Below are positions 1 to 7,527 of a stretch of DNA of 15,334 nt, one piece after another (position 1 is the stretch's first letter; each line of letters begins with the position of its first letter). This DNA comes from JBKEBX01 sp047974615 (GTDB lineage Bacteria > Bacillota > Clostridia > Lachnospirales > CAMZNU01). Position numbers and translations under genes: made by a program. Under the pieces are notes generated by a model that worked only from the letters and a program-made list of their open reading frames with translations, did no database searches and was not told the DNA's origin. Location of the stretch: the NCBI GenBank assembly GCA_047974615.1, contig JBKECM010000110.1, positions 1-15,334 on the forward strand, written 5' to 3'.

Positions 1-129
1 TAGTTCAAGAAAGCTTCGACAACGCATAACAGCGTGTTTCTGCTAGGAGAAGCTGACGCAGAAATTTTGAAAATTTATAGAAAATTAAAAATAATGGGGT
101 TTTTAGAGGTTGCCTTTAATAATTATTTA
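1..129. other. Unassigned intergenic sequence at the left edge
   Basis: No gene is supported here. An inverted repeat TTTCTGC (37-43) / GCAGAAA (58-64) could form a 7-bp stem. Short boxes (AAGCTTCGA at 11-19, GCTAG at 42-46, GGTTTTTAG at 98-106 with TTGCC 12 bases downstream) recur upstream of ftsK at 1757-1765, 1782-1786, 1822-1830 and 1834-1838. This suggests a diverged copy of the repeat found there. The upstream gene lies outside the window. Confidence 0.35.
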
Positions 130-158
130 TTGTTAAATTTTATTTGCTATGGTATAAT
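130..158 (+). promoter_or_regulatory. Sigma-A-type promoter of the flavodoxin/SCP2 gene
   Basis: TTGTTA at 130-135 and TATAAT at 153-158 are separated by exactly 17 bases. TG at 150-151 gives an extended -10 (TGnTATAAT). Transcription would start near 165, leaving a leader of about 110 bases before the ATG at 275. No clear riboswitch structure is visible in that leader. Confidence 0.75.
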
Positions 159-274
159 AGACTAAATTTAAGCAAAGCTCTCAGTGATAATAAAAAATAA
201 AATCTAAAGATACCTGTTGTTTTGTATTTTGTATCATATTTGCAAATCAAGGTCAGTAAAATTGGAGGTTATAT

Positions 275-1537
275 ATGAGAATTTCTCTAATAAATGGTAG
301 TTTACCAAACTACGATTTTGGATTAGGTCTAGTAAATCAAGTTATAGTTGAAACTTTAACCGAACTTGGAGAACAAGTAGAAATCATTAATCTTTATGAA
401 CACAATATCACTTTTTTACAAAATGACATACCTACAAATGATGTTGTTAATATTTTAAATAAAATTCAAAGTAGTGATGGTGTTGTTTTTTCTTTTAATA
501 CAAATCTTTTTGCACCTTGTGGCATTATGCAACTTTTTTTAGACTATCTTTCCTTACCTATGTGTAATAATATTTTAAAAGATAAAAACTGTTATATTTT
601 ATCTTTATCGAATCAAGGTGGAGATAAATACTCTTTGGATACTTTAAATCAAGTAGTGTCACAACTTGGAGGTTTTCCAAGCATTTCTTCAGCTTTGACA
701 AAAGATATAGCACAAAATATTATCCTTGTGAATGAATATAAGATGTTGTTAGAAAAACAAGTAGAAGACTTCTATCGTTTTGTACGACAAAGTCGTAGAT
801 TTTTTGTGCCAAAAAACACTTTAAATCAAAATCAACAAAGCTTTATACCATACACCCAACAACCAGTTGCAAGTAACACATATGTAAATCAACCTGTACA
901 AAATAATGTAGAAGTAAATAATGCACCTCAAAACTTTGTTGAAACTCCATTAGTACAAAAAAATGAACCACCTATTTCAAATAAAATAATGCAAAATATG
1001 GCTAATAGCTATGCTCAAAATCAAAGAGTTGCAGAAAATAACGTGAACGACTTATCCACATTAAATAAATTTGTCAATGAACCAGAACTACAAAGACAAC
1101 AAAACCTTCAATTTTCTCAAGAGCAATTAAATGATGGGTATGTAAATGCAGTTCGTGCTGATGGTTATTTTAACCAAGACTTAAATGTTATGCAAAACAC
1201 ACCAGTAGTTGCAAGAAGTAAAACTGCTGAACAAATGACAAAATCCCTTGAGCATTACTTTCAAGGACACCTGGCAAATAGTGTTACTATGAATTTATTC
1301 ATAAAAATATCTGGAGAAGAAAACTTTGAAGGCACTTTAAGAATAAAAGATAACGACTGTAGTTATGTTGCTGGACAAAACACTACAGCAGACGTTACAG
1401 TTATGGCTGATACTAAAGTTTGGTTTGATATACTAAAAGGTAAAGTATCTATGCAAAAATCTTTTATGACTGGTCAAATAAAAGTTCGTGGAAACTTTGT
1501 CCTTTTGTCAAAATTTGATAGCTTATTTAAGCTATAA
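275..1537 (+). CDS. Flavodoxin-like / SCP2-like domain fusion protein, 420 aa
   Basis: The specific function is not known. Residues 1 to about 170 look like a flavodoxin-fold NAD(P)H-dependent FMN reductase-type domain. It opens with MRISLINGSLP, the usual beta-1/phosphate-loop position, and has an SxxGG-like NQGGDKYS stretch near residue 112. Residues about 175-310 are a low-complexity linker rich in Asn and Gln. Residues about 320-420 resemble an SCP2 (sterol carrier protein 2-like) lipid-binding domain: a hydrophobic strand, then ADVTVMADTKVW, an ILKGKVS step, and SFMTGQIKVRGNFVLL near the C-terminus. A lipid- or hydrophobe-related redox role would be inference only. No signal peptide or membrane segment is apparent. 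The start is fixed by GGAGG at 264-268, six bases upstream of ATG. The gene has its own promoter (130-158) and terminator (1599-1645), so it is a monocistronic unit separate from ftsK. The domain calls are from pattern recognition; the SCP2 part is firmer than the flavin part. Confidence 0.7.
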   Translation: MRISLINGSLPNYDFGLGLVNQVIVETLTELGEQVEIINLYEHNITFLQNDIPTNDVVNILNKIQSSDGVVFSFNTNLFAPCGIMQLFLDYLSLPMCNNILKDKNCYILSLSNQGGDKYSLDTLNQVVSQLGGFPSISSALTKDIAQNIILVNEYKMLLEKQVEDFYRFVRQSRRFFVPKNTLNQNQQSFIPYTQQPVASNTYVNQPVQNNVEVNNAPQNFVETPLVQKNEPPISNKIMQNMANSYAQNQRVAENNVNDLSTLNKFVNEPELQRQQNLQFSQEQLNDGYVNAVRADGYFNQDLNVMQNTPVVARSKTAEQMTKSLEHYFQGHLANSVTMNLFIKISGEENFEGTLRIKDNDCSYVAGQNTTADVTVMADTKVWFDILKGKVSMQKSFMTGQIKVRGNFVLLSKFDSLFKL

Positions 1538-1598
1538 ATAGCAATTAAAGTTGTAAAATAAAAAAATCTTTAATTAAAAACATTAAAATAAATAATAC

Positions 1599-1645
1599 AA
1601 AAACTGTAAAAATTTACTAAAATAAGTTTTACAGTTTTTATTTTT
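1599..1645 (+). terminator. Intrinsic terminator after the flavodoxin/SCP2 gene
   Basis: Arm AAAAACTGTAAAA (1599-1611) pairs perfectly with TTTTACAGTTTTT (1627-1639) over 13 bp, with a 15-base loop. The 3' arm runs into a T-rich tail (1635-1645, one A interrupting). The A-rich 5' side means it could also work on the other strand. Confidence 0.8.
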
Positions 1646-1664
1646 AATAAAAGCCATAAATAAT

Positions 1665-1838
1665 ATGGTATCATTACAAAATGTAGTGACACCATAATTT
1701 GTGTAACAAATTTTAGACGCTCAAAACACGACAATTTCTAGTAATGGCTAAAAATTAAGCTTCGATACATACTTAAGGTACGCTAGAACTTGCTTTTTTG
1801 TCTATAACAAAGAAAATGGTAGGTTTTTAGGCATTGCC
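1665..1838 (+). repeat. Hairpin repeat, copy A (longest copy of the family)
   Basis: The copy opens with an imperfect 14-bp hairpin: ATGGTATCATTACA (1665-1678), loop AAA, TGTAGTGACACCAT (1682-1695), where the two mismatches become G-U pairs in RNA. A second perfect hairpin follows: AATTTGT (1696-1702), GTA, ACAAATT (1706-1712). Sequence from 1665 to 1759 aligns along its length with an inverted copy at 12255-12162, including the identical 17-base block AATGGCTAAAAATTAAG (1743-1759). The right part, 1760-1838, shares TTTTAGGCATTGCC (1825-1838) with copy B at 9856-9869. The right boundary is inferred. The repeat fills the gap between the upstream terminator and the ftsK promoter and has no coding potential. 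Confidence 0.7.
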
Positions 1839-1860
1839 ACTTCTAATATTATTTTTTTTA

Positions 1861-1869
1861 TGTTATAAT
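1861..1869 (+). promoter_or_regulatory. Extended -10 promoter of the ftsK-recA operon
   Basis: TGTTATAAT (1861-1869) fits the extended -10 consensus TGnTATAAT. The -35 position 17 bases upstream, TTCTAA (1841-1846), is weak, as is common for extended -10 promoters. Transcription would begin near 1876. That rules out the ATG at 1868, which lies inside the -10 box. Confidence 0.6.
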
Positions 1870-1912
1870 GGTTGTGTATGTACTAAAATCATTAAAATAT
1901 TTAGGTGTGAAT

Positions 1913-4900
1913 ATGACAACAAAAAGAAAATCAACAGTTAAAAAACCTAGTAGTAATCAAGGTCAGAGATCAAGTTCAAAAACTACTAGTAATAAAAAAA
2001 TTAGTAACAATAAATCTTCTATTAAAGAAGATACATATTTTAAAAAATTTGATATAGAAATTGCTGTAATATCTCTTGTAGTTATAGGTATACTTATGTA
2101 TATTATGGCACTTGTGCCAAGTAGTGGATATGTAAGTACCTTTTTAAGAGGTGTTTTTTTTGGTGTATTTGGCTTCGGTACTTTTTTTATACCTATAGCC
2201 CTTTTTTACTATGCAGTTATAATATTTAAAAAAAGTAGAGTTTATTTTGATTTAACTATAATTGCAACTTTAATTGTTTTTTTAATTATGCTTATGACTT
2301 TTATCCATTTAACTTTTATGTATGAAATAAAGGCTACGGAAGTTTTCAGCTTAGGATATACTGATTTAAACTATGGTACAGGTGGATTTATCGGTGCTTT
2401 ATTTGGTAATTTTTTAAGTAACCTTTTTGGCAAAGTTGTAAGCTTCGTAATAAATTTAAGTATTCTTTTAGTGTGCATTGTTTTAATAACTAGAAAATCT
2501 TTTTTAGCTTTGACTATGCAAGCTGGCTCATCAATAAAAAAAGGTGTTAGCAAAATAAATATTTCAAAAATATTCAGTAACTTATTTAATAAAGATGATG
2601 ACGAATATGACGATGAGTACTATGATAATGAGGAATATGACGATGATGAGTACTATGATGATGCTGACCCCGTTAATACTATAGAACGTGAAATGATTGC
2701 TTATAAAAAGGAAGTTTATGAGCGTGAGCAAGAAGAACTTGAACGTTTAAGACGAATGGAAAAAAAATATAAAAAAATTGTTAAGAAAGATAGTCCTAAG
2801 GAAAAAGCACCAAAAATCTTTCATACTTTACGTAAATCAAATAATGAAGTTTTAACTGAAGAAGAGCCTATTAGCTCATATGTGGAGAATACTCCTGTAA
2901 ACATAAGAGAAAACAGCTTTACTGTAGCTATAGATGATGTACCTATATCCGAATTAAACAATGTTACAACAAATCCAGAGGAACTTGAGCTTTTAAAAAG
3001 AAAGCATGCTTTGGAAAAATCTCAACAAGACATAGATAAAGACTTAAGAAAGTTTTATAAAAACTTAGGCTTAAATACTACTATGAGAGTTCCCTCTACA
3101 GAAGGTAAAATCGAAGAAACAAAAAAAGAAACAACTCAACGTGTTATTGCTTTAAATAGCGATTTTTTCTCAAAGGTAGAAAAGCCTTCAAAAATATATG
3201 AAGAAACTATGAAAGATATGCCTACGGAAGACCTTTTACTTGCAAACCTTTATAATGAAGTAATGAATGATTCTTCAAAAAAAACTAATGATGAGGATAT
3301 AAAAATAGCAAATCCTTTAAGTTATAAAGAAAAAACATTAGAAAAATGGGAACAACTTGACCAAGAAACTCAAATTTCTTCAAATGAAAATTACGATGAC
3401 GAAGATGAGTACGATGAGGAAGAAGATGCATATGCTTTAGATGAAGAAGAATATGAAAACCATCTTTTAGCTATTAAAAACTATAAAAAAGAAAATCTTA
3501 CTATACACTCTATAGAAGAAGATACTAGTGAAAATGAAGATGAGTATATGGATTATGAAGAAGAACCAAAAAAAGTAAATTCAGATATGACATTGAAACA
3601 AAATATTAAGCAAGTAAATGTAAATAAGCCATTTTCTTTCCCAAGTATGAATATAATGCAAAAAGGTGAAAACAATCCAAATCTTGACTATCAAGCACAA
3701 GCTTCTATTAGAGCGACTTCCTTAAAGCTTGAAGAAACCCTTTTAAGTTTTGGTGTACAAGCTACTGTAACTTCAGCTAGTCGTGGCCCAAGTGTTACAA
3801 GATATGAAGTTAAACCGGGAACTGGTGTTAAAGTTAATAAAATTGCAAATTTATCTGATGACTTAGCTTTAAACCTTGCTGCACAAGATATAAGAATACA
3901 AGCTCCTATACCGGGGAAACAAGCTGTAGGTATAGAAATACCAAATAGCGAAGTTGAAATGGTTTACTTGCGTGATATTATTGATAGTCAAAAGTTTAAA
4001 TCTTTTCCTTCAAGCCTTGCCTTTGGTATAGGTAAAGATATCGCTGGTAATGTTATAGTACACGATATCGCAAAAATGCCTCACCTACTCGTTGCAGGTG
4101 CTACTGGTTCTGGTAAATCTGTATGTATAAATACTCTTATTACTTCTATTTTATATAAAGCAAAGCCTTCTGAAGTAAAGCTTATTATGGTTGACCCTAA
4201 AGTTGTAGAGTTATCCATATACAATGGCATACCTCATTTACTTATACCAGTTGTTACAGACCCTAAAAAAGCAAATGCTGCTTTACAATGGGCAGTTGTT
4301 GAGATGGAAAAACGTTTTGCAAGTTTTTCCGAAAGTAATGTGCGTAATCTTACAGGATATAATCAATGGCTTAAAAACAATGGATATGAGCCTTTGCCAA
4401 GTATCGTTATAATAATTGATGAGCTTGCAGACCTTATGATGACAAGTGGTAAAGAAGTGGAAGACAGTATTTGTCGTCTTGCACAAAAAGCACGTGCTGC
4501 AGGTATTCACTTAATTGTTGCTACACAAAGACCTTCTGTAGATGTAATTACAGGTTTAATTAAAGCTAATATTCCTTCACGTCTTGCCTTTGCTGTTTCA
4601 AGTGGTATCGATAGTAGAACTATTCTTGATTCTGTTGGAGCAGAAAGATTACTCGGTAAAGGTGATATGTTATTTTCTCCTATGGGTAGTAATGAACCTA
4701 TACGTATACAAGGAGCTTTTATCTCCGATGGGGAAGTAGAAAATATCGTTGAACATCTCAAAACTATGAATACAGTTGAAATCGATGAAGGTCTTTTAGA
4801 TGAAATCGTTAATACTGAAAAAAAGAGTGAAAAAGAAACAGAAGATGAAAATAAAGATGCATTATTTTACGAAGCTATGGACTACTTAATAGAGCGTGAT

Positions 4901-5068
4901 AGAGCATCAACAAGTATGTTACAAACAAAATTTAGTATTGGCTATAATAGAGCAAGTAGACTTATTGAAAACTTTGAATCTTTAGGGTATATAGGCGAAC
5001 AAGAAGGTTCAAAACCACGAAAGATTTTACTTACCTTTAGTCAATGGGAAGATATAAAAAATATGTAA
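1913..5068 (+). CDS. ftsK/spoIIIE: DNA translocase FtsK/SpoIIIE, 1051 aa
   Basis: Hexameric, septum-anchored ATPase that pumps chromosomal DNA through the closing division or sporulation septum. Order: basic Ser/Lys/Asn-rich N-tail (1-45), about four membrane segments (roughly 48-195), a very long acidic, probably disordered linker (about 215-580), then the motor. In the motor, Walker A GATGSGKS is at 729-736 and Walker B IIIDELAD has its Asp-Glu at 836-837. It ends in a winged-helix gamma domain (about the last 60 residues, DALFYEAMDYLIERDRAS onward) that in this family reads polar DNA signals. It is longer than SpoIIIE of Bacillus subtilis (about 790 aa) because of the linker. I start at ATG 1913 because AGGTG (1903-1907) sits five bases upstream. 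The in-frame ATG at 1868 overlaps the -10 box and would not be on the transcript. First gene of the operon; folD follows after 36 bases. Sequence alone does not decide between the FtsK and SpoIIIE roles. Confidence 0.96.
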   Translation: MTTKRKSTVKKPSSNQGQRSSSKTTSNKKISNNKSSIKEDTYFKKFDIEIAVISLVVIGILMYIMALVPSSGYVSTFLRGVFFGVFGFGTFFIPIALFYYAVIIFKKSRVYFDLTIIATLIVFLIMLMTFIHLTFMYEIKATEVFSLGYTDLNYGTGGFIGALFGNFLSNLFGKVVSFVINLSILLVCIVLITRKSFLALTMQAGSSIKKGVSKINISKIFSNLFNKDDDEYDDEYYDNEEYDDDEYYDDADPVNTIEREMIAYKKEVYEREQEELERLRRMEKKYKKIVKKDSPKEKAPKIFHTLRKSNNEVLTEEEPISSYVENTPVNIRENSFTVAIDDVPISELNNVTTNPEELELLKRKHALEKSQQDIDKDLRKFYKNLGLNTTMRVPSTEGKIEETKKETTQRVIALNSDFFSKVEKPSKIYEETMKDMPTEDLLLANLYNEVMNDSSKKTNDEDIKIANPLSYKEKTLEKWEQLDQETQISSNENYDDEDEYDEEEDAYALDEEEYENHLLAIKNYKKENLTIHSIEEDTSENEDEYMDYEEEPKKVNSDMTLKQNIKQVNVNKPFSFPSMNIMQKGENNPNLDYQAQASIRATSLKLEETLLSFGVQATVTSASRGPSVTRYEVKPGTGVKVNKIANLSDDLALNLAAQDIRIQAPIPGKQAVGIEIPNSEVEMVYLRDIIDSQKFKSFPSSLAFGIGKDIAGNVIVHDIAKMPHLLVAGATGSGKSVCINTLITSILYKAKPSEVKLIMVDPKVVELSIYNGIPHLLIPVVTDPKKANAALQWAVVEMEKRFASFSESNVRNLTGYNQWLKNNGYEPLPSIVIIIDELADLMMTSGKEVEDSICRLAQKARAAGIHLIVATQRPSVDVITGLIKANIPSRLAFAVSSGIDSRTILDSVGAERLLGKGDMLFSPMGSNEPIRIQGAFISDGEVENIVEHLKTMNTVEIDEGLLDEIVNTEKKSEKETEDENKDALFYEAMDYLIERDRASTSMLQTKFSIGYNRASRLIENFESLGYIGEQEGSKPRKILLTFSQWEDIKNM

Positions 5069-5104
5069 AGGATAGTGTAATTGTAACACTTATTTAGGTG
5101 ATTT

Positions 5105-5959
5105 ATGACTAAAATAATAGATGGACTTGCAACAAGAGAAAAAATGTTACTTGAGTACAAAGCTGAAATAGAAGCAAATAACTATAAACCTAAACTTGTT
5201 GTTATTTTAGTAGGTGAAAATAAAGCTTCAAAAGTATATGTAAAAAACAAAGTAAAAGTATGCAAACAAATAGGCATAGAATCAGAAGTTATTTTATATG
5301 ATGAAACCATATCCGAAGACCTTTTACTATCAAAAATTCAAGAATTAAATAATGACCCAAGTGTAAACGGCATTTTGGTGCAGTTGCCTTTGCCACAATC
5401 CTTTGATGAAGAAAATGTGCTTTATAGTATTTTACCAGAAAAAGACGTTGATTGCTTTAACCCTTCAAATATGGGAAAATTATTTTTAGGTAATAAAAGG
5501 TTTCGACCTTGTACACCTTATGGCATTATAACTTTATTAGAAGAATATAATGTTGACCTTACAGGTAAAAACGTTTGTATACTAGGTAGAAGTAATATAG
5601 TAGGTAAACCTATGGCTATTCTTGCCTTAGAAAGAAATGCAACAGTTACTGTATGTCATTCTAAAACAGAAAACCTTAAAAGTATAACGTCACAAGCAGA
5701 TATACTTATAGTTGCTATAGGTAAAGCACACTTTATAACAAAGGAATATGTAAAAGAAGGTGCTGTTGTTATTGATGTTGGTATACATAGAATGGATAAT
5801 GGTAAATTATGTGGTGACGTAGTTTTTGATGATGTTTATGATGTTGCTAGTATGATAACACCCGTACCCGGTGGTGTTGGCCCTATGACTATAGCGATTT
5901 TAATGAAAAACTGTCTTAAAGCATATAGAATACAAAATACAAATAATGAGGTTAAATAA
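5105..5959 (+). CDS. folD: FolD, methylenetetrahydrofolate dehydrogenase/cyclohydrolase, 284 aa
   Basis: Bifunctional cytosolic enzyme of one-carbon metabolism. It interconverts 5,10-methylene-, 5,10-methenyl- and 10-formyl-tetrahydrofolate using NADP(H). Family signatures are all present: YVKNK (45-49), giving the catalytic Tyr/Lys pair; NGILVQLPLPQ (89-99); KDVDCFNP (114-121), with the folate-site Asp at 117; PCTPYGI; the nucleotide-binding GRSNIVGKPMA; and the C-terminal signature PVPGGVGPMTIA. Position 118 is Cys where many homologues have Gly (KDVDG), a minor variation. Length is normal for the family (about 280-290). AGGTG sits a few bases before the ATG. The TAA stop (5957-5959) is immediately followed by the rimO ATG with no gap, which indicates translational coupling. 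Confidence 0.97.
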   Translation: MTKIIDGLATREKMLLEYKAEIEANNYKPKLVVILVGENKASKVYVKNKVKVCKQIGIESEVILYDETISEDLLLSKIQELNNDPSVNGILVQLPLPQSFDEENVLYSILPEKDVDCFNPSNMGKLFLGNKRFRPCTPYGIITLLEEYNVDLTGKNVCILGRSNIVGKPMAILALERNATVTVCHSKTENLKSITSQADILIVAIGKAHFITKEYVKEGAVVIDVGIHRMDNGKLCGDVVFDDVYDVASMITPVPGGVGPMTIAILMKNCLKAYRIQNTNNEVK

Positions 5960-7297
5960 ATGAGTTTAAAAATAGCTTTTGTTTCACTAGGTTGTGACAA
6001 AAATCTTGTAGATAGCGAAATAATGTTAGGTATAATAAATGAAAATGGGTATACTATAATAGACGATGAGTACTTAGCTGACATTATTATAATAAACACT
6101 TGTGGTTTTATACTTGATGCTACTCAAGAAGGTATAGATAACGTGTTACAACTTGCAAGCTACAAAAAAGAAGGCAAATGTAAAGGTTTAATCGTTACAG
6201 GTTGTATGGTTCAAAGATATAAAGAAGAACTTTTTAAAGAATTACCTGAAGTAGATGCAGTTCTTGGTACTTCTGACTTTGAAGAAATTGCAAATGTAAT
6301 AAAAAGAGTAGAAAAAGGCGAAAAAGTTAGTATTGTATCTGACGGTAATAAGGAACTTTCTGAAACTTCAGCACACAAACGTATGATTACAACACCACCA
6401 CACTTCTCTTTTTTAAAAATTGCAGAAGGTTGTGATAATAGATGTACTTACTGTATAATACCTTATTTACGTGGTGACTACAGAAGTAGAACTATTGAAA
6501 GTTTAGTACAGGAGGCTAAAATACTTGTAGAAAAAGGTGTACGTGAACTTGTACTTGTTGCACAAGATACAGCACTTTATGGAAAAGATATATATGGTAA
6601 ACCAAGTTTACATATATTACTTAAAAAATTAAGTAGCATAGAAGAATTAAAATGGATAAGAATATTATATGCTTATCCAGAACATATAGATAATAATTTA
6701 ATAGAAGAAATAAAAATAAATGATAAAGTACTTAAATATTTAGATATGCCGGTACAACATTCAGAAGATAAAATTTTAAAAAGAATGGCTAGAAGAAGTA
6801 ACCGTAAATCTTTAGTTGACTTAATAAGTAACATACGTAAAGAAATACCTGAAATCATTTTTAGAACTACTATAATCGTTGGCTTTCCAGACGAAAGTGA
6901 AGAAGACTTTGAAGGATTAATAAACTTTATAGAAGAAGTACAATTTGATAAAGTTGGTGTTTTCACTTATTCTCAAGAAGATGGCACACCTGCCGCAACT
7001 TTTGACAATCAAATAGATGAAGATGTAAAAATCGAACGTAAAGATAAACTTATGCAAGTACAAACCCATATATCTGCTCGTAAAATGGAAAACCATATCG
7101 GCAAAGAACTTGAAATAGTTGTTGACGGTTATATGTCCGATGAAGAAGTTTTCGTTGGTCGTGGATATATGGATACATATGAAATAGATGGCCTTGTATT
7201 TTTCAAAGCTGACTACGAAATATTAAGTGGTACTTTTGTAAAGGTTAAAATAACTGGTGCATCTGACTATGATTTAACTGGTGATTTAATAGGGTGA
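5960..7297 (+). CDS. rimO: RimO, ribosomal protein S12 methylthiotransferase, 445 aa
   Basis: Radical-SAM enzyme of the MiaB/RimO family that adds a methylthio group to the conserved aspartate of ribosomal protein S12. The N-terminal UPF0004-type domain carries the auxiliary cluster cysteines C12 (SLGCDKN), C48 (NTCGF) and C82 (TGCMVQ). The radical-SAM cluster motif is C158-x3-C162-x2-C165 (EGCDNRCTYCIIP). It is followed by YLRGDYRSR, which is typical of RimO rather than MiaB. A TRAM domain occupies about the last 65 residues. Length is normal. The start is contiguous with the folD stop. The 3' end is altered by a mobile element: the TGA at 7295-7297 lies in the element's inverted end. The duplicated target just beyond the element (7446-7460) would read Gly-Asp-Leu-Ile-stop, so the insertion probably added one Gly and swapped TAA for TGA with little effect. 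Confidence 0.96.
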   Translation: MSLKIAFVSLGCDKNLVDSEIMLGIINENGYTIIDDEYLADIIIINTCGFILDATQEGIDNVLQLASYKKEGKCKGLIVTGCMVQRYKEELFKELPEVDAVLGTSDFEEIANVIKRVEKGEKVSIVSDGNKELSETSAHKRMITTPPHFSFLKIAEGCDNRCTYCIIPYLRGDYRSRTIESLVQEAKILVEKGVRELVLVAQDTALYGKDIYGKPSLHILLKKLSSIEELKWIRILYAYPEHIDNNLIEEIKINDKVLKYLDMPVQHSEDKILKRMARRSNRKSLVDLISNIRKEIPEIIFRTTIIVGFPDESEEDFEGLINFIEEVQFDKVGVFTYSQEDGTPAATFDNQIDEDVKIERKDKLMQVQTHISARKMENHIGKELEIVVDGYMSDEEVFVGRGYMDTYEIDGLVFFKADYEILSGTFVKVKITGASDYDLTGDLIG

Positions 7298-7446
7298 TGA
7301 AAAAGTCAAATAAGAAAAAATATTACTAATGACAATGGCACAAAAATAGTGAGATGCTACATGCAAGATGATTTGCAAAGCAAATCATTAAGTCGAGCGT
7401 GATTTTTGTGCAGTAATATTTTTTTCTATCCTTTATCAGCACCCTC
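7291..7446. mobile_element. MITE-like element, 156 bp, with 10-bp target duplication
   Basis: Non-coding insertion flanked by a perfect 10-base direct repeat GTGATTTAAT (7281-7290 and 7447-7456). Its ends are inverted repeats: AGGGTGATGAAAAAG at the left, and CTTTATCAGCACCCTC at the right, whose complement is GAGGGTGCTGATAAAG. The ends extend into AATATTACT (7319-7327) pairing with AGTAATATT (7412-7420), GCACAAAAAT (7338-7347) pairing with ATTTTTGTGC (7402-7411), and a central hairpin ATGATTTGC-AAA-GCAAATCAT (7368-7388). The whole unit can therefore fold on itself. It has no transposase, so any movement would have been in trans. It lies between rimO and pgsA inside the operon and overlaps the rimO stop. 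A related copy starts at 15216. Confidence 0.75.
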
Positions 7447-7464
7447 GTGATTTAATCTAAGAAT

Positions 7465-7496
7465 AAATTTTCAAAAATCGAACAAATTTTCAAAAA
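7465..7496. repeat. Short direct repeat upstream of pgsA
   Basis: AAATTTTCAAAAA occurs at 7465-7477 and again at 7484-7496, 19 bases apart. In AT-rich sequence this may be chance. It lies in the 71 bases between the MITE target duplication and the pgsA start. I see no convincing promoter or terminator in that stretch. Confidence 0.4.
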
Positions 7497-7527
7497 ACTA
7501 TTTACTTTTCCTTAAAGGAGTGTTATT

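Noticed and set aside
3..29. Possible last eight codons of an upstream gene (reading to TAA at 27-29)
   Set aside because: Too short to support. The surrounding bases resemble the non-coding repeat upstream of ftsK.
1665..1838. CRISPR repeat or tRNA-like structure
   Set aside because: There is no regular spacing or spacer pattern, and no acceptor stem or T-loop consensus. The copies are dispersed over kilobases in both orientations.
5072..5090. Small hairpin AGTGT...ACACT between ftsK and folD
   Set aside because: Only about 5 bp with no T-run; likely chance in AT-rich sequence.
7338..7420. The inverted arms before pgsA as an intrinsic terminator
   Set aside because: The stem AGTAATATT is followed by a T-run, so some termination is possible. 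The unit is better explained as a mobile element with inverted ends and a target duplication, and the downstream operon genes have no obvious separate promoter.
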